From positions 1-62,054 of the forward strand of contig CAIXPZ010000129.1 of assembly GCA_903921455.1 (NCBI GenBank): DNA of 62,054 nucleotides, written 5' to 3'. The position numbers and the translations under genes are program-made. This DNA comes from an uncultured Verrucomicrobia subdivision 3 bacterium (GTDB lineage Bacteria > Verrucomicrobiota > Verrucomicrobiae > Limisphaerales > UBA11358). Shown piece after piece: positions 39,753 to 47,645 of the stretch; position 1 is the stretch's first letter; the number at the start of each line of letters is the position of its first letter. The notes beneath the pieces are model-generated. The model worked only from the letters and a program-made list of their open reading frames with translations. It was not told where the DNA came from and did not search any database.

Positions 39753-40640
39753 TTAAACGCGAAGATAAACGTAAACCGAGAAGGACACGGCAGCCATACC
39801 GGCGGCGGCCGCGAGCGACCAGATCAAACTTTTCTGGCGTGCCGCAATGGCAAAGGTGGAAACGATTACCGCCAACTGGGCTGCCAGCATCCCGAAGAAA
39901 AACTTTGCGCTCCGCTTGTGGTGGTGTTCGGCGGAAATGTTCCCCTTACGCACCTGCAACTCGTAAATGCCCGCCACAGATTGATTCAACCGCGCCTCGG
40001 CATCGTAACGGGCCGCGGTGTAGCGCAACCGCGCCGCGCTAAAATCGCGGAACGTGCGCTTGTCGCCGGCCATCAGGGTCTCGTCGAGCTTGTCTACCGT
40101 TTTGTTGATGGGTTTTGCCGCGTTATCAAAGGCGGTAACGGCATCTTTCGCCGCCACGAGCGCGGCGGCCAGCGTGGCATCGTTGACTTTGTCCAGCGCC
40201 GCCGTGACGTCGCTTTCCGGCTTGGAACTGTCCATGACCGCCAGGGCAGCACCCACACCTTCAGCAAATTTCGCCGGGGTGGCGGGCGGCATTTCGTTCT
40301 TCGTCAAGGCGGCGATGGCGGTTATGTCCACGCCCAGCAAGGCTTCCGCCGTCAGCGGATTCACATCGGTGGTGGCCGCCAGCAGATCCAGAGTGTTATG
40401 GGCGACGGCACTGCGAAGCTTTTTAGCCTGATAATAACTCCACTGGTCGCCGGCCTTGGACTGGAGCTGCGCGGCGGCCGAACGCTCATATTGCGCCTTG
40501 GTCATCTCGCTGGACGCGAGGCCCGCGAGCATCGTGGCGATAACCGTCATCACAATGGGCGTGGCCCCGATGATTTTACCCCAATTATTTTGCGGCAAAT
40601 CTTTTTTGAGTTCGTCCGGGATTTGAATTTTGGGAGCCAT
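39753..40640 (-). CDS. DUF4337-like membrane protein
   Basis: 295 residues. One membrane segment at about 25-45 (IIGATPIVMTVIATMLAGLA) and two at the C-terminus (about 248-268 and 272-293). The region after the first segment reads SEMTKAQYERSAAAQLQSKA and DQWSYYQAKKLRS, the recognisable DUF4337 pattern, then an Ala-rich helical stretch (about 85-200). The second conserved block (RYTAARYDAEARLNQSVAGI) precedes the last pair of helices. Function unknown; the domain occurs widely in Proteobacteria and Verrucomicrobia. Longer than typical DUF4337 proteins, because of the Ala-rich insert. It starts 99 bp from the divergent MEKHLA gene. Confidence 0.8.
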   Translation of the reverse strand: MAPKIQIPDELKKDLPQNNWGKIIGATPIVMTVIATMLAGLASSEMTKAQYERSAAAQLQSKAGDQWSYYQAKKLRSAVAHNTLDLLAATTDVNPLTAEALLGVDITAIAALTKNEMPPATPAKFAEGVGAALAVMDSSKPESDVTAALDKVNDATLAAALVAAKDAVTAFDNAAKPINKTVDKLDETLMAGDKRTFRDFSAARLRYTAARYDAEARLNQSVAGIYELQVRKGNISAEHHHKRSAKFFFGMLAAQLAVIVSTFAIAARQKSLIWSLAAAAGMAAVSFSVYVYLRV

Positions 40641-40739
40641 AAATATTTACGATTCGCGCATAAGCTACACAAAATAATTTTTCTCCGCCAGTCTGCAAAA
40701 CGCATTGCCGTCTGGGGCCAAAAAACTCACCATCACGAA

Positions 40740-41204
40740 GTGAATGAAATCTGGCTAAGCCCTTTGGTCGTCGCCCAGACACAGCTTATCGCCCGCAGCT
40801 TGAAGCATTGGACGGGACGCGAGCTGCTGGTGGGAAGTTTTCCGGCAACGGAACTCGCGGAGAATATTTTTCGCGCGCCGTTCATTCTGGTTTCGCACGG
40901 CACAGAGACAGATCCGGTTTTGAATTACGGCAACGCCGCCGCGCTCGCGCTTTGGGAGATGTCCTGGGCCGAACTCACGCGCACGCCGTCGCGCCTGACC
41001 GCCGAGGCACCCAATCGCGAGGAGCGCGCCCGCTTGCTCGCGGCCGTCACGAACCGCGGTTTTATTGACGACTATTCCGGGGTCCGCATCTCCAAATCCG
41101 GCCGCCGCTTCCGCATCGCACGGGCAACCGTTTGGAATCTGCTGGATGAAAATGAACATTATTCCGGCCAGGCGGCGATGTTCTCGCACTGGGAATTTCT
41201 TTGA
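40740..41204 (+). CDS. MEKHLA-domain protein (PAS-like)
   Basis: 154 residues from a GTG at 40740, the first sensible start; the much longer open frame upstream is only the mirror of the DUF4337-like gene. The protein matches the MEKHLA domain along its length: ILVSHGTETDPVLNYGNAAA, LALWEMSWAELTRTPSRLTA, RARLLAAVTNRGFIDDYSGV and RISKSGRRFRIARATVWNLL. This PAS-related domain was first described at the C-terminus of plant HD-ZIP III regulators, and stand-alone bacterial versions are common. It is thought to sense a small ligand or redox state. Convergent with corA, 13 bp between stops. Confidence 0.85.
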   Translation: MNEIWLSPLVVAQTQLIARSLKHWTGRELLVGSFPATELAENIFRAPFILVSHGTETDPVLNYGNAAALALWEMSWAELTRTPSRLTAEAPNREERARLLAAVTNRGFIDDYSGVRISKSGRRFRIARATVWNLLDENEHYSGQAAMFSHWEFL

Positions 41205-41217
41205 TTCAAGGGCGGAT

Positions 41218-42216
41218 TCAAAACCACTTTTTCTTTTTGAAATACCAATAGGTCGCGGCGGTTGAAACGATCATGCAGATGCCCGCCGTCATATAGCCGT
41301 GCTTGTGGCTCAATTCGGGCATGTCCTGAAAATTCATCCCATACCAGGTCCCGATCATCATCAGCGGCGTGGTGATGACGGTGATGAGCGTGAGCAGCTT
41401 TACGACTTCGCCGGTCTGGTTGGACGACATGTTGAGATAAATCTGCAAAATGCCGGTCAACGAATCGGCGTAACCCTGCGCGAGCTCGCCGATATGAAAC
41501 AGCGAATCATAGACATCACGGAAATACGGCACGAGATGCGGGCGGACCAACTTGAACTCGCCCTGCGCAAAACGGCTCAACACTTCGCGTTGCGGCCCGA
41601 TGATCTGGCGCAGGTGCAACACTTCCTTCTTTACCTGCAAAATTTCATTAAGAGTTTCCTTGCTCGGCTTCTGGAAGGCGAGCTGTTCCAGCTCGGCAAT
41701 CTCCACCGAGAGTTCATCCAGCGCGGGCTTGTAGTTGTCCACCAAGTTGTCGAGCAGTGAATGGGCCACGCGATCGGGGGCGCGGGCGATGTTCATCGTG
41801 CCATTGAGCGCCCGCTCCTCCACGACCGTAACGCTGCGCAGCGGCTCATCGTGATAGGTCACCAGGAAATTTTTGCCGAGAAAGAAATTCAGTTCGCTCG
41901 TGCCAAAGCAGCCGTCTTTGCGGCTGTAATCCACCGCATGAATGACCATGAAGAGATACGGCGTGAACATGTCGTCTTCCTTCGGCGAATACTCCTCGAC
42001 CTTCGGCGACGGACTCGGTTGGACGCAATCCTCGATGGACAGCGGATGAAAATGAAAAATCTGTTCCAGCACTTCCTTGTTCTCAAAGGCGGTCGGCTTT
42101 TCAAGGTCCACCCAAAGGAAAAGATTGGTATCTGCCAGCAACGTCGGCATCAGGAACGGCTCGATGTCCTTAGTGTGCAGCTTGCCCTGCGTCGTGAATG
42201 CAAATGAGCGGATCAT
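41218..42216 (-). CDS. corA: CorA-type magnesium/cobalt transporter
   Basis: 332 residues. The cytoplasmic domain (about 1-265) carries the long stalk helix; two membrane helices end the protein. The YGMNF motif (in GTWYGMNFQDMPELSHKHGY) closes the first one and defines the ion entrance. The C-terminal tail KKKKW is basic as in other members. It should form a homopentameric Mg2+ channel in the inner membrane. It is divergent from lysS, 139 bp apart, and convergent with the MEKHLA gene. No M-box or other riboswitch was recognised in its upstream region. Confidence 0.95.
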   Translation of the reverse strand: MIRSFAFTTQGKLHTKDIEPFLMPTLLADTNLFLWVDLEKPTAFENKEVLEQIFHFHPLSIEDCVQPSPSPKVEEYSPKEDDMFTPYLFMVIHAVDYSRKDGCFGTSELNFFLGKNFLVTYHDEPLRSVTVVEERALNGTMNIARAPDRVAHSLLDNLVDNYKPALDELSVEIAELEQLAFQKPSKETLNEILQVKKEVLHLRQIIGPQREVLSRFAQGEFKLVRPHLVPYFRDVYDSLFHIGELAQGYADSLTGILQIYLNMSSNQTGEVVKLLTLITVITTPLMMIGTWYGMNFQDMPELSHKHGYMTAGICMIVSTAATYWYFKKKKWF

Positions 42217-42355
42217 GAATTGTTTAGCCGTGTTGTTTGGTAAATGCTAGGCGCAAGCTCCTTCAAGGCAAGTTTCGTTTATCAAACCCGAGTAGGTCCT
42301 GCGAAGCTGACCACCCCACTTTGCTTCTTGGTTTCCCCCTGTAATTTATGGTTTA

Positions 42356-43834
42356 ATGACCGTCGCCATTTTTATGGAAGACACGAATTCACTCATCGAA
42401 CAGCGCAAGGCCAAGCTCAAATCGCTGGAAGCCAAGGGCATTTTCCCGTTCCAAAATAAATTTACGCCCGACACCCAGTGTAACGTCGCCCGCAGCGGCT
42501 TCGATTCTGGCGCCCTGCCCGAAGGTCAGCGCGTGTCCGTCGCCGGCCGCATCACCGCGCACCGCGACATGGGCAAATCCATGTTCATTGACGTGCGCGA
42601 TCAGAGCGGACGCATCCAGGTTTACGCGCAGAAAAATGTCCTCGGCGACGACCAGTTCACCATCTTCACGCACCTTGACCTCGGCGATTTTGTCGGCGTC
42701 ACCGGCACTTTGTTCCGCACCAAGACCGGCGAACCAAGCATCAAGCTGGAAGCTTTCACCATTCTCGCCAAATCGCTGCGCCCGCCACCGGCGAAATGGT
42801 ATGGCCTCGAAGACACCGAAATCCGTTACCGTCAGCGCTATCTCGACCTTATCGCCAATCCCGACGTGAAAGACGTGATGCTCAAGCGCAGCGCGATCAT
42901 CCACGAGATCCGGAATTTTTTCCACGAACGCAAATACGTCGAGGTCGAAACACCCGCGATGCAGGCGATTCCCGGCGGCGCGGCGGCGCAGCCGTTCAAA
43001 ACGTTTCACAACGCGCTTGGCTGCGAATTTTATTTGCGCATCGCGCTGGAGCTTTATCACAAACGACTGTTGGTCGGCGGCATTGATAAACTGTTTGAGA
43101 TCGGCAAGAACTTCCGCAACGAAGGCCTCTCGCGCCGACACAATCCTGAATTCACGATGCTTGAAGCTTATTGCGCGTTTGGCGATTACAACACGATGAT
43201 GGAAACTGTTGAATCTCTCATCAAACACGTTGCGCAGAAAGTGCTTGGCACGCTCGTTATCGAATTCAAGGACGCCGAAGGCAAAGTCACCCGGACGATT
43301 GACCTCACCCACTGGCGGCGCGCGAAATACAACGACCTCATCAAGGAAAAGTGCGGCGCGGATTGGTTCACCCTTTCCGCCGCCGAGCGCCGCCAAAAGG
43401 CGCACGACCTAGGCGCGGAAATCGGCAAGGAGTTTGAAGATTTTGAAGTCACGAACGCCGTGTTCTCCAAATTCATCGAACCAACGCTTATCAACCCGAC
43501 GTTCGTCACGCATCTGCCGAAGGAACTCGTGCCGCTCGCCAAGCTCACGCCGGAAGATCCGACGACGGTTGAGGTCTTCGAATGCTGCATCAACGGGCAG
43601 GAGATTTCGCCCGGCTACACCGAGCAGAACGATCCGATTCAGCAGCGCGCCACGCTGGAACATCAGGCGGGCGGCGAACAGCAGAAGCTGGACGAGGATT
43701 TCCTCGTCGCGCTCGAACACGGCATGCCCCCGGCGGGCGGCATCGGCATCGGCATTGACCGCCTGTGCATGATGCTCCTCGGTCAGGAAAGCATCCGCGA
43801 TGTGATTTTGTTCCCGCAGTTGAAGCCGAAATAA
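42356..43834 (+). CDS. lysS: Lysyl-tRNA synthetase, class II
   Basis: 492 residues from ATG 42356; ATG 42374 is an alternative and neither has a clear Shine-Dalgarno. The N-terminal OB fold (about 55-150) binds the anticodon (VAGRITAHRDMGKSMFIDVR). The class II core follows: motif 1 near ETPAMQAIPGGAAAQPFKTF, motif 2 FEIGKNFRNEGLSRRHNPEF with the ATP-binding Arg, and motif 3 GGIGIGIDRLCMMLLGQESI. Length and order are normal. The synthetase charges tRNA-Lys. It is followed by a hairpin-rich spacer and the ABC-F gene, perhaps in one transcript. Confidence 0.97.
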   Translation: MTVAIFMEDTNSLIEQRKAKLKSLEAKGIFPFQNKFTPDTQCNVARSGFDSGALPEGQRVSVAGRITAHRDMGKSMFIDVRDQSGRIQVYAQKNVLGDDQFTIFTHLDLGDFVGVTGTLFRTKTGEPSIKLEAFTILAKSLRPPPAKWYGLEDTEIRYRQRYLDLIANPDVKDVMLKRSAIIHEIRNFFHERKYVEVETPAMQAIPGGAAAQPFKTFHNALGCEFYLRIALELYHKRLLVGGIDKLFEIGKNFRNEGLSRRHNPEFTMLEAYCAFGDYNTMMETVESLIKHVAQKVLGTLVIEFKDAEGKVTRTIDLTHWRRAKYNDLIKEKCGADWFTLSAAERRQKAHDLGAEIGKEFEDFEVTNAVFSKFIEPTLINPTFVTHLPKELVPLAKLTPEDPTTVEVFECCINGQEISPGYTEQNDPIQQRATLEHQAGGEQQKLDEDFLVALEHGMPPAGGIGIGIDRLCMMLLGQESIRDVILFPQLKPK

Positions 43835-43847
43835 CAAAACAAGGTAG

Positions 43848-43898
43848 GGACGAGTTGCCGCTCGTCCGATTATTTTGGGCCGCGCAGCCGCGCGGCCC
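43848..43898 (+). repeat. Two adjacent hairpins in the lysS-ABC-F spacer
   Basis: GGACGAG/CTCGTCC (43848-43854, 43861-43867) with a six-base loop, then GGGCCGCGC/GCGCGGCCC (43877-43885, 43890-43898) with a four-base loop. Together they fill most of the 84-bp space between the two genes. Such paired GC-rich hairpins look like a dispersed intergenic (REP-type) element; a processing or stability signal for a lysS-ABC-F transcript would be the alternative. Confidence 0.7.
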
Positions 43899-43918
43899 TG
43901 CCATTTTATAAAATTTAC

Positions 43919-45769
43919 ATGTTAACCGTAGCTGGACTTTCTAAATCATTTGGCGGACGCGAACTGTTTGACGACGTGTCGTTGAACATCATGTCGGGTG
44001 ACCGCATTGCCATCACCGGGCCGAACGGCGCGGGCAAATCCACGCTCATCAAAATCATCCTCGGCAAAGAGGAACCAGATGCGGGCAGCGTGTCATTCAT
44101 CCGCGGCACGCGCGTCGGCTATCTGCCGCAGGAAAGTGAGCCCGCCGGCGACGAAACCGTGATGGAAGTCGCCGTGCCGCACGAGCACGAGCATGACGGT
44201 CAGTTCATAGCCAAGGTGAAACAGATTCTCGCCAGCCTTGGCTTCAAGCAGACGGATCACGACCGGCCGGCCAAGGAAATGTCCGGCGGCTGGATCATGC
44301 GGGCGCACCTCGCGCGATTGCTCGCGGAAGAGCCGGATCTGTTGATGCTCGACGAGCCGACGAACCATCTCGATCTCGAAACGCTCATCTGGTTTCAGGA
44401 TTATTTAAAATATTATCCCGGCGCGATTCTGATGATTTCGCATGACCGCGAATTTTTAAACAATCTTTGCACACACATCGCGGAACTGCGCGCGTCGAAG
44501 ATCATGCGCTACACGGGCAACTACGACGAATATCTGGTGCAGCGGGCCGCCGCCGAAGTGACGATGGCCGCAACCGCATTGGCGCAACAGCGCAAGATTG
44601 ATCAGTTGCAGACCTTCGCCGACCGTTTCGGCGCCAAAGCCAGCAAAGCTTCGCAGGCACAGAGCAAGCGCAAGCAAATCGAACGCATCAAGGAAGAGAT
44701 GGTCGAGATGCCCAGCGGCCCCGAAGCAACGATGGGTTTTCGTTTTCCGCAGCCGCAACGCAGCGGCCAGCGCGTCATCACGCTGGAGAAAATCAAATTC
44801 GGCTACGGCGATAAACCGATTTACGACGGTATTGATTTTGAAGTGGAACGCGACCAGCGCATCGTGCTCGTCGGCCCGAACGGCGCGGGCAAATCGACGT
44901 TGCTCAAACTGCTTGCGCAAGTGCTCACGCCGCAATCGGGCGTTCACAAGCTCGGTCACAACGCTAAATTCGGCTATTTCGCGCAGCATCGCGCGGCAAT
45001 GTTGAATCCCAAGCACACAGTATTTCAAGAGGCGATGGATACGCCGCAGCGCATCACCGAGCAGGCCATCCGCACGGTGCTGGGCAGCTTTCTGTTTCGT
45101 GGCGATGATATTTACAAACCAGTGAGCGTGTTGAGTGGTGGAGAAAAAAGCCGGCTAGCGCTGGTGAAATTGCTGCTCGATCCGCCGAATCTGCTGCTGA
45201 TGGATGAACCAACCACGCACCTTGATTTAGCCAGTGTGGACGCGCTGATCGAAGCCTTGAAGCAGTATCAAGGCACGCTGGTTTTCATCAGCCACGATGT
45301 GCATTTCATCCGGCAGTTGTCCACGCACGTCGTCCGCGTCGAGGCCGGCACGCTCAAGCATTTTGGCGGCGGCTACCAGTATTACCTGGACAAGACGGCG
45401 CAGACAGCGCGGGCGGCCCTGACCAGTTCGAGTTTTGGCAGCGTGGTCAGCCGCCCCGTCGTGCCGCCAGCAGATCGCAAGGAGCAAAAACGTCTGGAAG
45501 CCGCCCAACGGCAGGCGCGCTCCCATAAAAAATCGGAAATCCAAAAGCGCATTGCCGCGTTGGAAAAGGAAATCGCCGACCTTGAAGCCAAAGAACGCGA
45601 TTACGCGGCTGAGCTGGAAAAACCGGAAACGTATCATTCCGGCGGGCGCGCGACACAGATCAACCGCGAACTGGTCCATGTCTCCGACCGGCTGGAAGCG
45701 GCCAACGCTGAATGGGAAAGCGCGGGCGCAGAACTGGAGGCGTTCGAGGCAGAACCAGGGGCGCAATAA
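43919..45769 (+). CDS. ABC-F family ATPase (ribosome-associated type)
   Basis: 616 residues with two ABC domains on one chain and no membrane segment. Domain 1 (about 1-245): Walker A ITGPNGAGKSTLIK, signature EMSGGWIMR, Walker B LLMLDEPTNHLD. The linker (about 215-265) is Lys/Gln-rich. Domain 2 (about 290-500): Walker A LVGPNGAGKSTLLK, signature LSGGEKSRLAL, Walker B LLLMDEPTTHLD. The last 100 residues form a coiled coil (IQKRIAALEKEIADLEAKER). Members act on the ribosome in translation control or drug protection; the subgroup cannot be fixed here, though the coiled-coil tail suits Uup/YheS-like proteins. It converges on the sigma-factor gene, 3 bp apart. Confidence 0.92.
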   Translation: MLTVAGLSKSFGGRELFDDVSLNIMSGDRIAITGPNGAGKSTLIKIILGKEEPDAGSVSFIRGTRVGYLPQESEPAGDETVMEVAVPHEHEHDGQFIAKVKQILASLGFKQTDHDRPAKEMSGGWIMRAHLARLLAEEPDLLMLDEPTNHLDLETLIWFQDYLKYYPGAILMISHDREFLNNLCTHIAELRASKIMRYTGNYDEYLVQRAAAEVTMAATALAQQRKIDQLQTFADRFGAKASKASQAQSKRKQIERIKEEMVEMPSGPEATMGFRFPQPQRSGQRVITLEKIKFGYGDKPIYDGIDFEVERDQRIVLVGPNGAGKSTLLKLLAQVLTPQSGVHKLGHNAKFGYFAQHRAAMLNPKHTVFQEAMDTPQRITEQAIRTVLGSFLFRGDDIYKPVSVLSGGEKSRLALVKLLLDPPNLLLMDEPTTHLDLASVDALIEALKQYQGTLVFISHDVHFIRQLSTHVVRVEAGTLKHFGGGYQYYLDKTAQTARAALTSSSFGSVVSRPVVPPADRKEQKRLEAAQRQARSHKKSEIQKRIAALEKEIADLEAKERDYAAELEKPETYHSGGRATQINRELVHVSDRLEAANAEWESAGAELEAFEAEPGAQ

Positions 45770-45772
45770 ATC

Positions 45773-46360
45773 TCACAGCCAGCTTTTCAACCGCTCGCGT
45801 AAAATTCCCCGGGCGCGATAAAGCCTTGATTCCACAGCCTTCGGCGTTGATTCCAAAATCTTCGCGGCTTCGGCGATACTACGCTCTTCCCATTCGCACA
45901 GCACAATCGCCGCGCGCAAATCTTCGGGCAGATTTTTTATAGCAGCACGCACCGCCTTGGCGCGTTCGGCAGCAAGGGCGGCTTCTTTTGGCGTAGGTGC
46001 ATTAGCGGGCAACGTGCTGCCGAGCGTCTGCTCCGTTTCTTGATTCTCCGCATCCAGCGAGAGGTTGGGATGCCGCGAACGCCAGCGAAAATGATTGCGG
46101 GCGAGGTTGGCGGCGATGGTGAACAGCCAGGTGGAAAATTTCTGCCCCGGGCGATAACTTTTGCAGGATTTAAAAACCCGGACAAAAGTTTCCTGCGCCA
46201 GATCATTGGCGTCGTCCTCATTGCCAGCCATGCGGCAGAGAAAATGGAATACGGACGTCGCGTGGCGCTCCATCAAGTCATTCAACGCGGCATCGTTGCC
46301 GGCGGCAAGCCGCTCCATATCCGCCCGATCTTGGGCGTCGGCGTCAGTGGTGATGCTCAT
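45773..46360 (-). CDS. ECF-type RNA polymerase sigma factor
   Basis: 195 residues from ATG 46360; the longer frame above it overlaps the metal-sensor gene. Region 2 (about 25-95): HATSVFHFLCRMAGNEDDAN, DLAQETFVRVFKSCKSY, FSTWLFTIAANLARNHFR. Region 4 (about 130-190): RAAIKNLPEDLRAAIVL, ERSIAEAAKILESTPKAVES and a final RLYRARGILRERL helix. There is no other domain. It overlaps the end of the periplasmic metal-sensor gene by 17 bp and is the third gene of a three-gene leftward operon facing the Cus pump genes. The likely role is to switch on metal-resistance genes when released by the membrane protein upstream; that is inference from order and gene type. Confidence 0.92.
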   Translation of the reverse strand: MSITTDADAQDRADMERLAAGNDAALNDLMERHATSVFHFLCRMAGNEDDANDLAQETFVRVFKSCKSYRPGQKFSTWLFTIAANLARNHFRWRSRHPNLSLDAENQETEQTLGSTLPANAPTPKEAALAAERAKAVRAAIKNLPEDLRAAIVLCEWEERSIAEAAKILESTPKAVESRLYRARGILRERLKSWL

Positions 46361-46835
46361 GGCCTGTATCACCCGACATGGATTGTTCCATCTGCTCGTG
46401 AGCACCCAGCGTGAGCCGTTTCATCTCGGCCAGGTAGCGCCTGCCTTGTTCCGACGGCATCGCCTGACTCACGGCCGCAAAGTGTTCAAGCATCTGCGCC
46501 TGGCATTGCGCTCGCAACGCGGCAAGCTCGTTCAGCTTTGCCTGCGCCTCCGCGGTAAGATTGGAGTTGGTGCCGAGGGTGGATTCGAACTCACGCTTCT
46601 TCGCGGCAATTTTGGCACACATCTCGCCGCATTTTGGGAGATAACCTTCGTGCAGTTCGCGGATGCGTGCCAACGCCGCGTCACTCAAGTGAAATTCGTC
46701 CCGCAGCCAGGTCAAATCGTCCGCCGGATTGGCGCAGCACATGATAGCGGCGCGCTGGGCAGAAAAATATGAACCCATAAAAATCGCCCCGCCCAATGCC
46801 AGCGCGCCGAGGAGAATGACGAGCGAACGGTTCAT
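46344..46835 (-). CDS. Periplasmic metal-sensor-like protein (Metal_resist/CpxP-Spy type)
   Basis: 163 residues from ATG 46835 (the frame above mirrors the neighbour). An N-terminal signal anchor (about 5-25) leads to a helical region (about 45-135: DEFHLSDAALARIRELHEGY, the typical four-helix pattern of Metal_resist proteins such as CnrX). Cys pairs CC (residues 33-34) and C..C in LPKCGEMCAK, and a C-terminal GHEHHH, can all bind metal. In CnrYXH such a protein senses Co/Ni and passes the signal to the anti-sigma factor. The order here, membrane protein-sensor-sigma, matches that logic. Its 3' end overlaps the sigma gene. Confidence 0.85.
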   Translation of the reverse strand: MNRSLVILLGALALGGAIFMGSYFSAQRAAIMCCANPADDLTWLRDEFHLSDAALARIRELHEGYLPKCGEMCAKIAAKKREFESTLGTNSNLTAEAQAKLNELAALRAQCQAQMLEHFAAVSQAMPSEQGRRYLAEMKRLTLGAHEQMEQSMSGDTGHEHHH

Positions 46836-46837
46836 GC

Positions 46838-47155
46838 TTAATGCGTGGAATGAGGCGCGACGGACGCAAGGTAGGTCATCTGCGCGTCTTGCCGGGCCAC
46901 TTGCCGACCTTCCAGCGTGCCGGCCAGAATCCCAGCCAACAAAAGCACGGTCGCCGTAGCCATGGCAATGCGTGGACGCAAAACCAAATTGGCGAGCGCA
47001 TCCAGCCACGATTCCGATTTAGTGAGCGTGTCGGCGTCCTTGATGCGGCGCCAGACGTTTTGCTGAAAGCGCGGCGGCAATTGGGGCGACACGCGGGCTT
47101 GACGAAGCAGCACGCTTATTTGCGTCGCTTCGGCAGGAAGTTGTTTTTCTCTCAT
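46838..47155 (-). CDS. Short membrane protein, candidate anti-sigma factor
   Basis: 105 residues. A cytoplasmic N-terminal part of about 60 residues (PPRFQQNVWRRIKDADTLTK) is followed by one membrane segment (about 62-80, IAMATATVLLLAGILAGT) and a short periplasmic tail ending HSTH. No zinc-finger (ZAS) motif is seen, so it is not a standard anti-sigma factor; size and topology fit CnrY-like anti-sigma proteins. It is the first gene of the operon with the sensor and sigma factor, 2 bp before the sensor. The extended -10 promoter at 47198-47206 and a leader hairpin lie upstream. The role is inferred from position. Confidence 0.7.
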   Translation of the reverse strand: MREKQLPAEATQISVLLRQARVSPQLPPRFQQNVWRRIKDADTLTKSESWLDALANLVLRPRIAMATATVLLLAGILAGTLEGRQVARQDAQMTYLASVAPHSTH

Positions 47156-47197
47156 AAGGCGAAAGGCGGCGGATTTTCCCGCCGCGCAGGTTTATCA

Positions 47198-47206
47198 ATT
47201 ATATCA
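47198..47206 (-). promoter_or_regulatory. Extended -10 promoter of the anti-sigma/sensor/sigma operon
   Basis: On the minus strand the sequence reads TGATATAAT, i.e. a perfect TATAAT (47198-47203) with the TGn extension (47204-47206). A -35 at the right distance (TCAACT, 17 bases upstream) is poor, as is usual for extended -10 promoters. It lies about 45 bases before the first gene's ATG at 47155. A housekeeping promoter here suggests that the sigma factor is made constitutively and held back. Confidence 0.6.
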
Positions 47207-47319
47207 AGTCGACACAACCCAGTTGAGCAATTTAGACACAATCATGGTATATTTTGGCAGCGCTACGCACGCTGTGTTTGCAGGTAATACCCCGCTCAAT
47301 CGGAAATCCCGCAGAAAAA

Positions 47320-47355
47320 AGCCCCGGCCTAGGGGATGATCCGCTGGCCGGGGCT
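47320..47355 (-). terminator. Intrinsic terminator on the minus strand
   Basis: AGCCCCGGCC (47320-47329) and GGCCGGGGCT (47346-47355) form a perfect 10-bp stem with a 16-base loop. On the minus strand it is followed by a run of five or six T (47315-47320). Nothing annotated runs leftwards into it except the small open frame below, so it ends either that gene or a small RNA. Confidence 0.75.
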
Positions 47356-47475
47356 GGAAGAATGAAGCCGCATGCAGATAGCTGGCAGACTGCATTTCTT
47401 AAAGACCGCTGAATTCACAATTGCAAGTAACATGCCAAGCGTGATTCCGGCGCAGAGCCACACAAAGATGGACAT
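47329..47475 (-). CDS. Possible 48-residue membrane peptide
   Basis: ATG 47475 to TAG 47329. Residues 3-24 (IFVWLCAGITLGMLLAIVNS) form one membrane helix, and a short basic, Cys-containing tail follows (VFKKCSLPAICMRLH). The stop lies in the stem of the minus-strand terminator. No clear ribosome-binding site is seen. The hydrophobic pattern is better than chance would usually give, but the overlap with the hairpin and the length make this doubtful. Alternatively the transcript is a small RNA. Confidence 0.35.
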   Translation of the reverse strand: MSIFVWLCAGITLGMLLAIVNSAVFKKCSLPAICMRLHSSSPGQRIIP

Positions 47476-47645
47476 TTCGACTTTTTCCCAGCCTTTCTAG
47501 TGGTGTAATTTGTTCCCGTCGGACAAAAGTAGTCATGCTAGAGACGATTTTATCGGTGGTGCAGGATTGGCTTAAAATTTTTGCGGGGTTTGTCTGGCGG
47601 TGGGGTAAGCAGAGTGTTCAAATCAAACACAACAACACAAAATAT

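Larger units (their letters stand above)
47156..47645 (-). other. 490-bp region between the sigma operon and the copper genes
   Basis: Contains, from left to right, a GC-rich hairpin (GCGGCGG/CCGCCGC, 47166-47172 and 47179-47185) in the leader of the anti-sigma operon, the extended -10 site of that operon, a minus-strand terminator (47320-47355), a possible 48-residue minus-strand membrane peptide and the upstream region of the YHS-protein gene. The -35 of the rightward promoter is not clear. Confidence 0.6.

Noticed and set aside
39693..40730. Very long open frame on the plus strand running through the DUF4337-like gene into the MEKHLA gene
   Set aside because: The first two thirds mirror the minus-strand membrane-protein gene (Arg/His-rich, no domain); only the last 154 residues, from GTG 40740, are protein-like.
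42217..42355. Possible Mg-sensing riboswitch upstream of corA
   Set aside because: No M-box or ykkC-type core could be recognised in the 139-bp divergent region.
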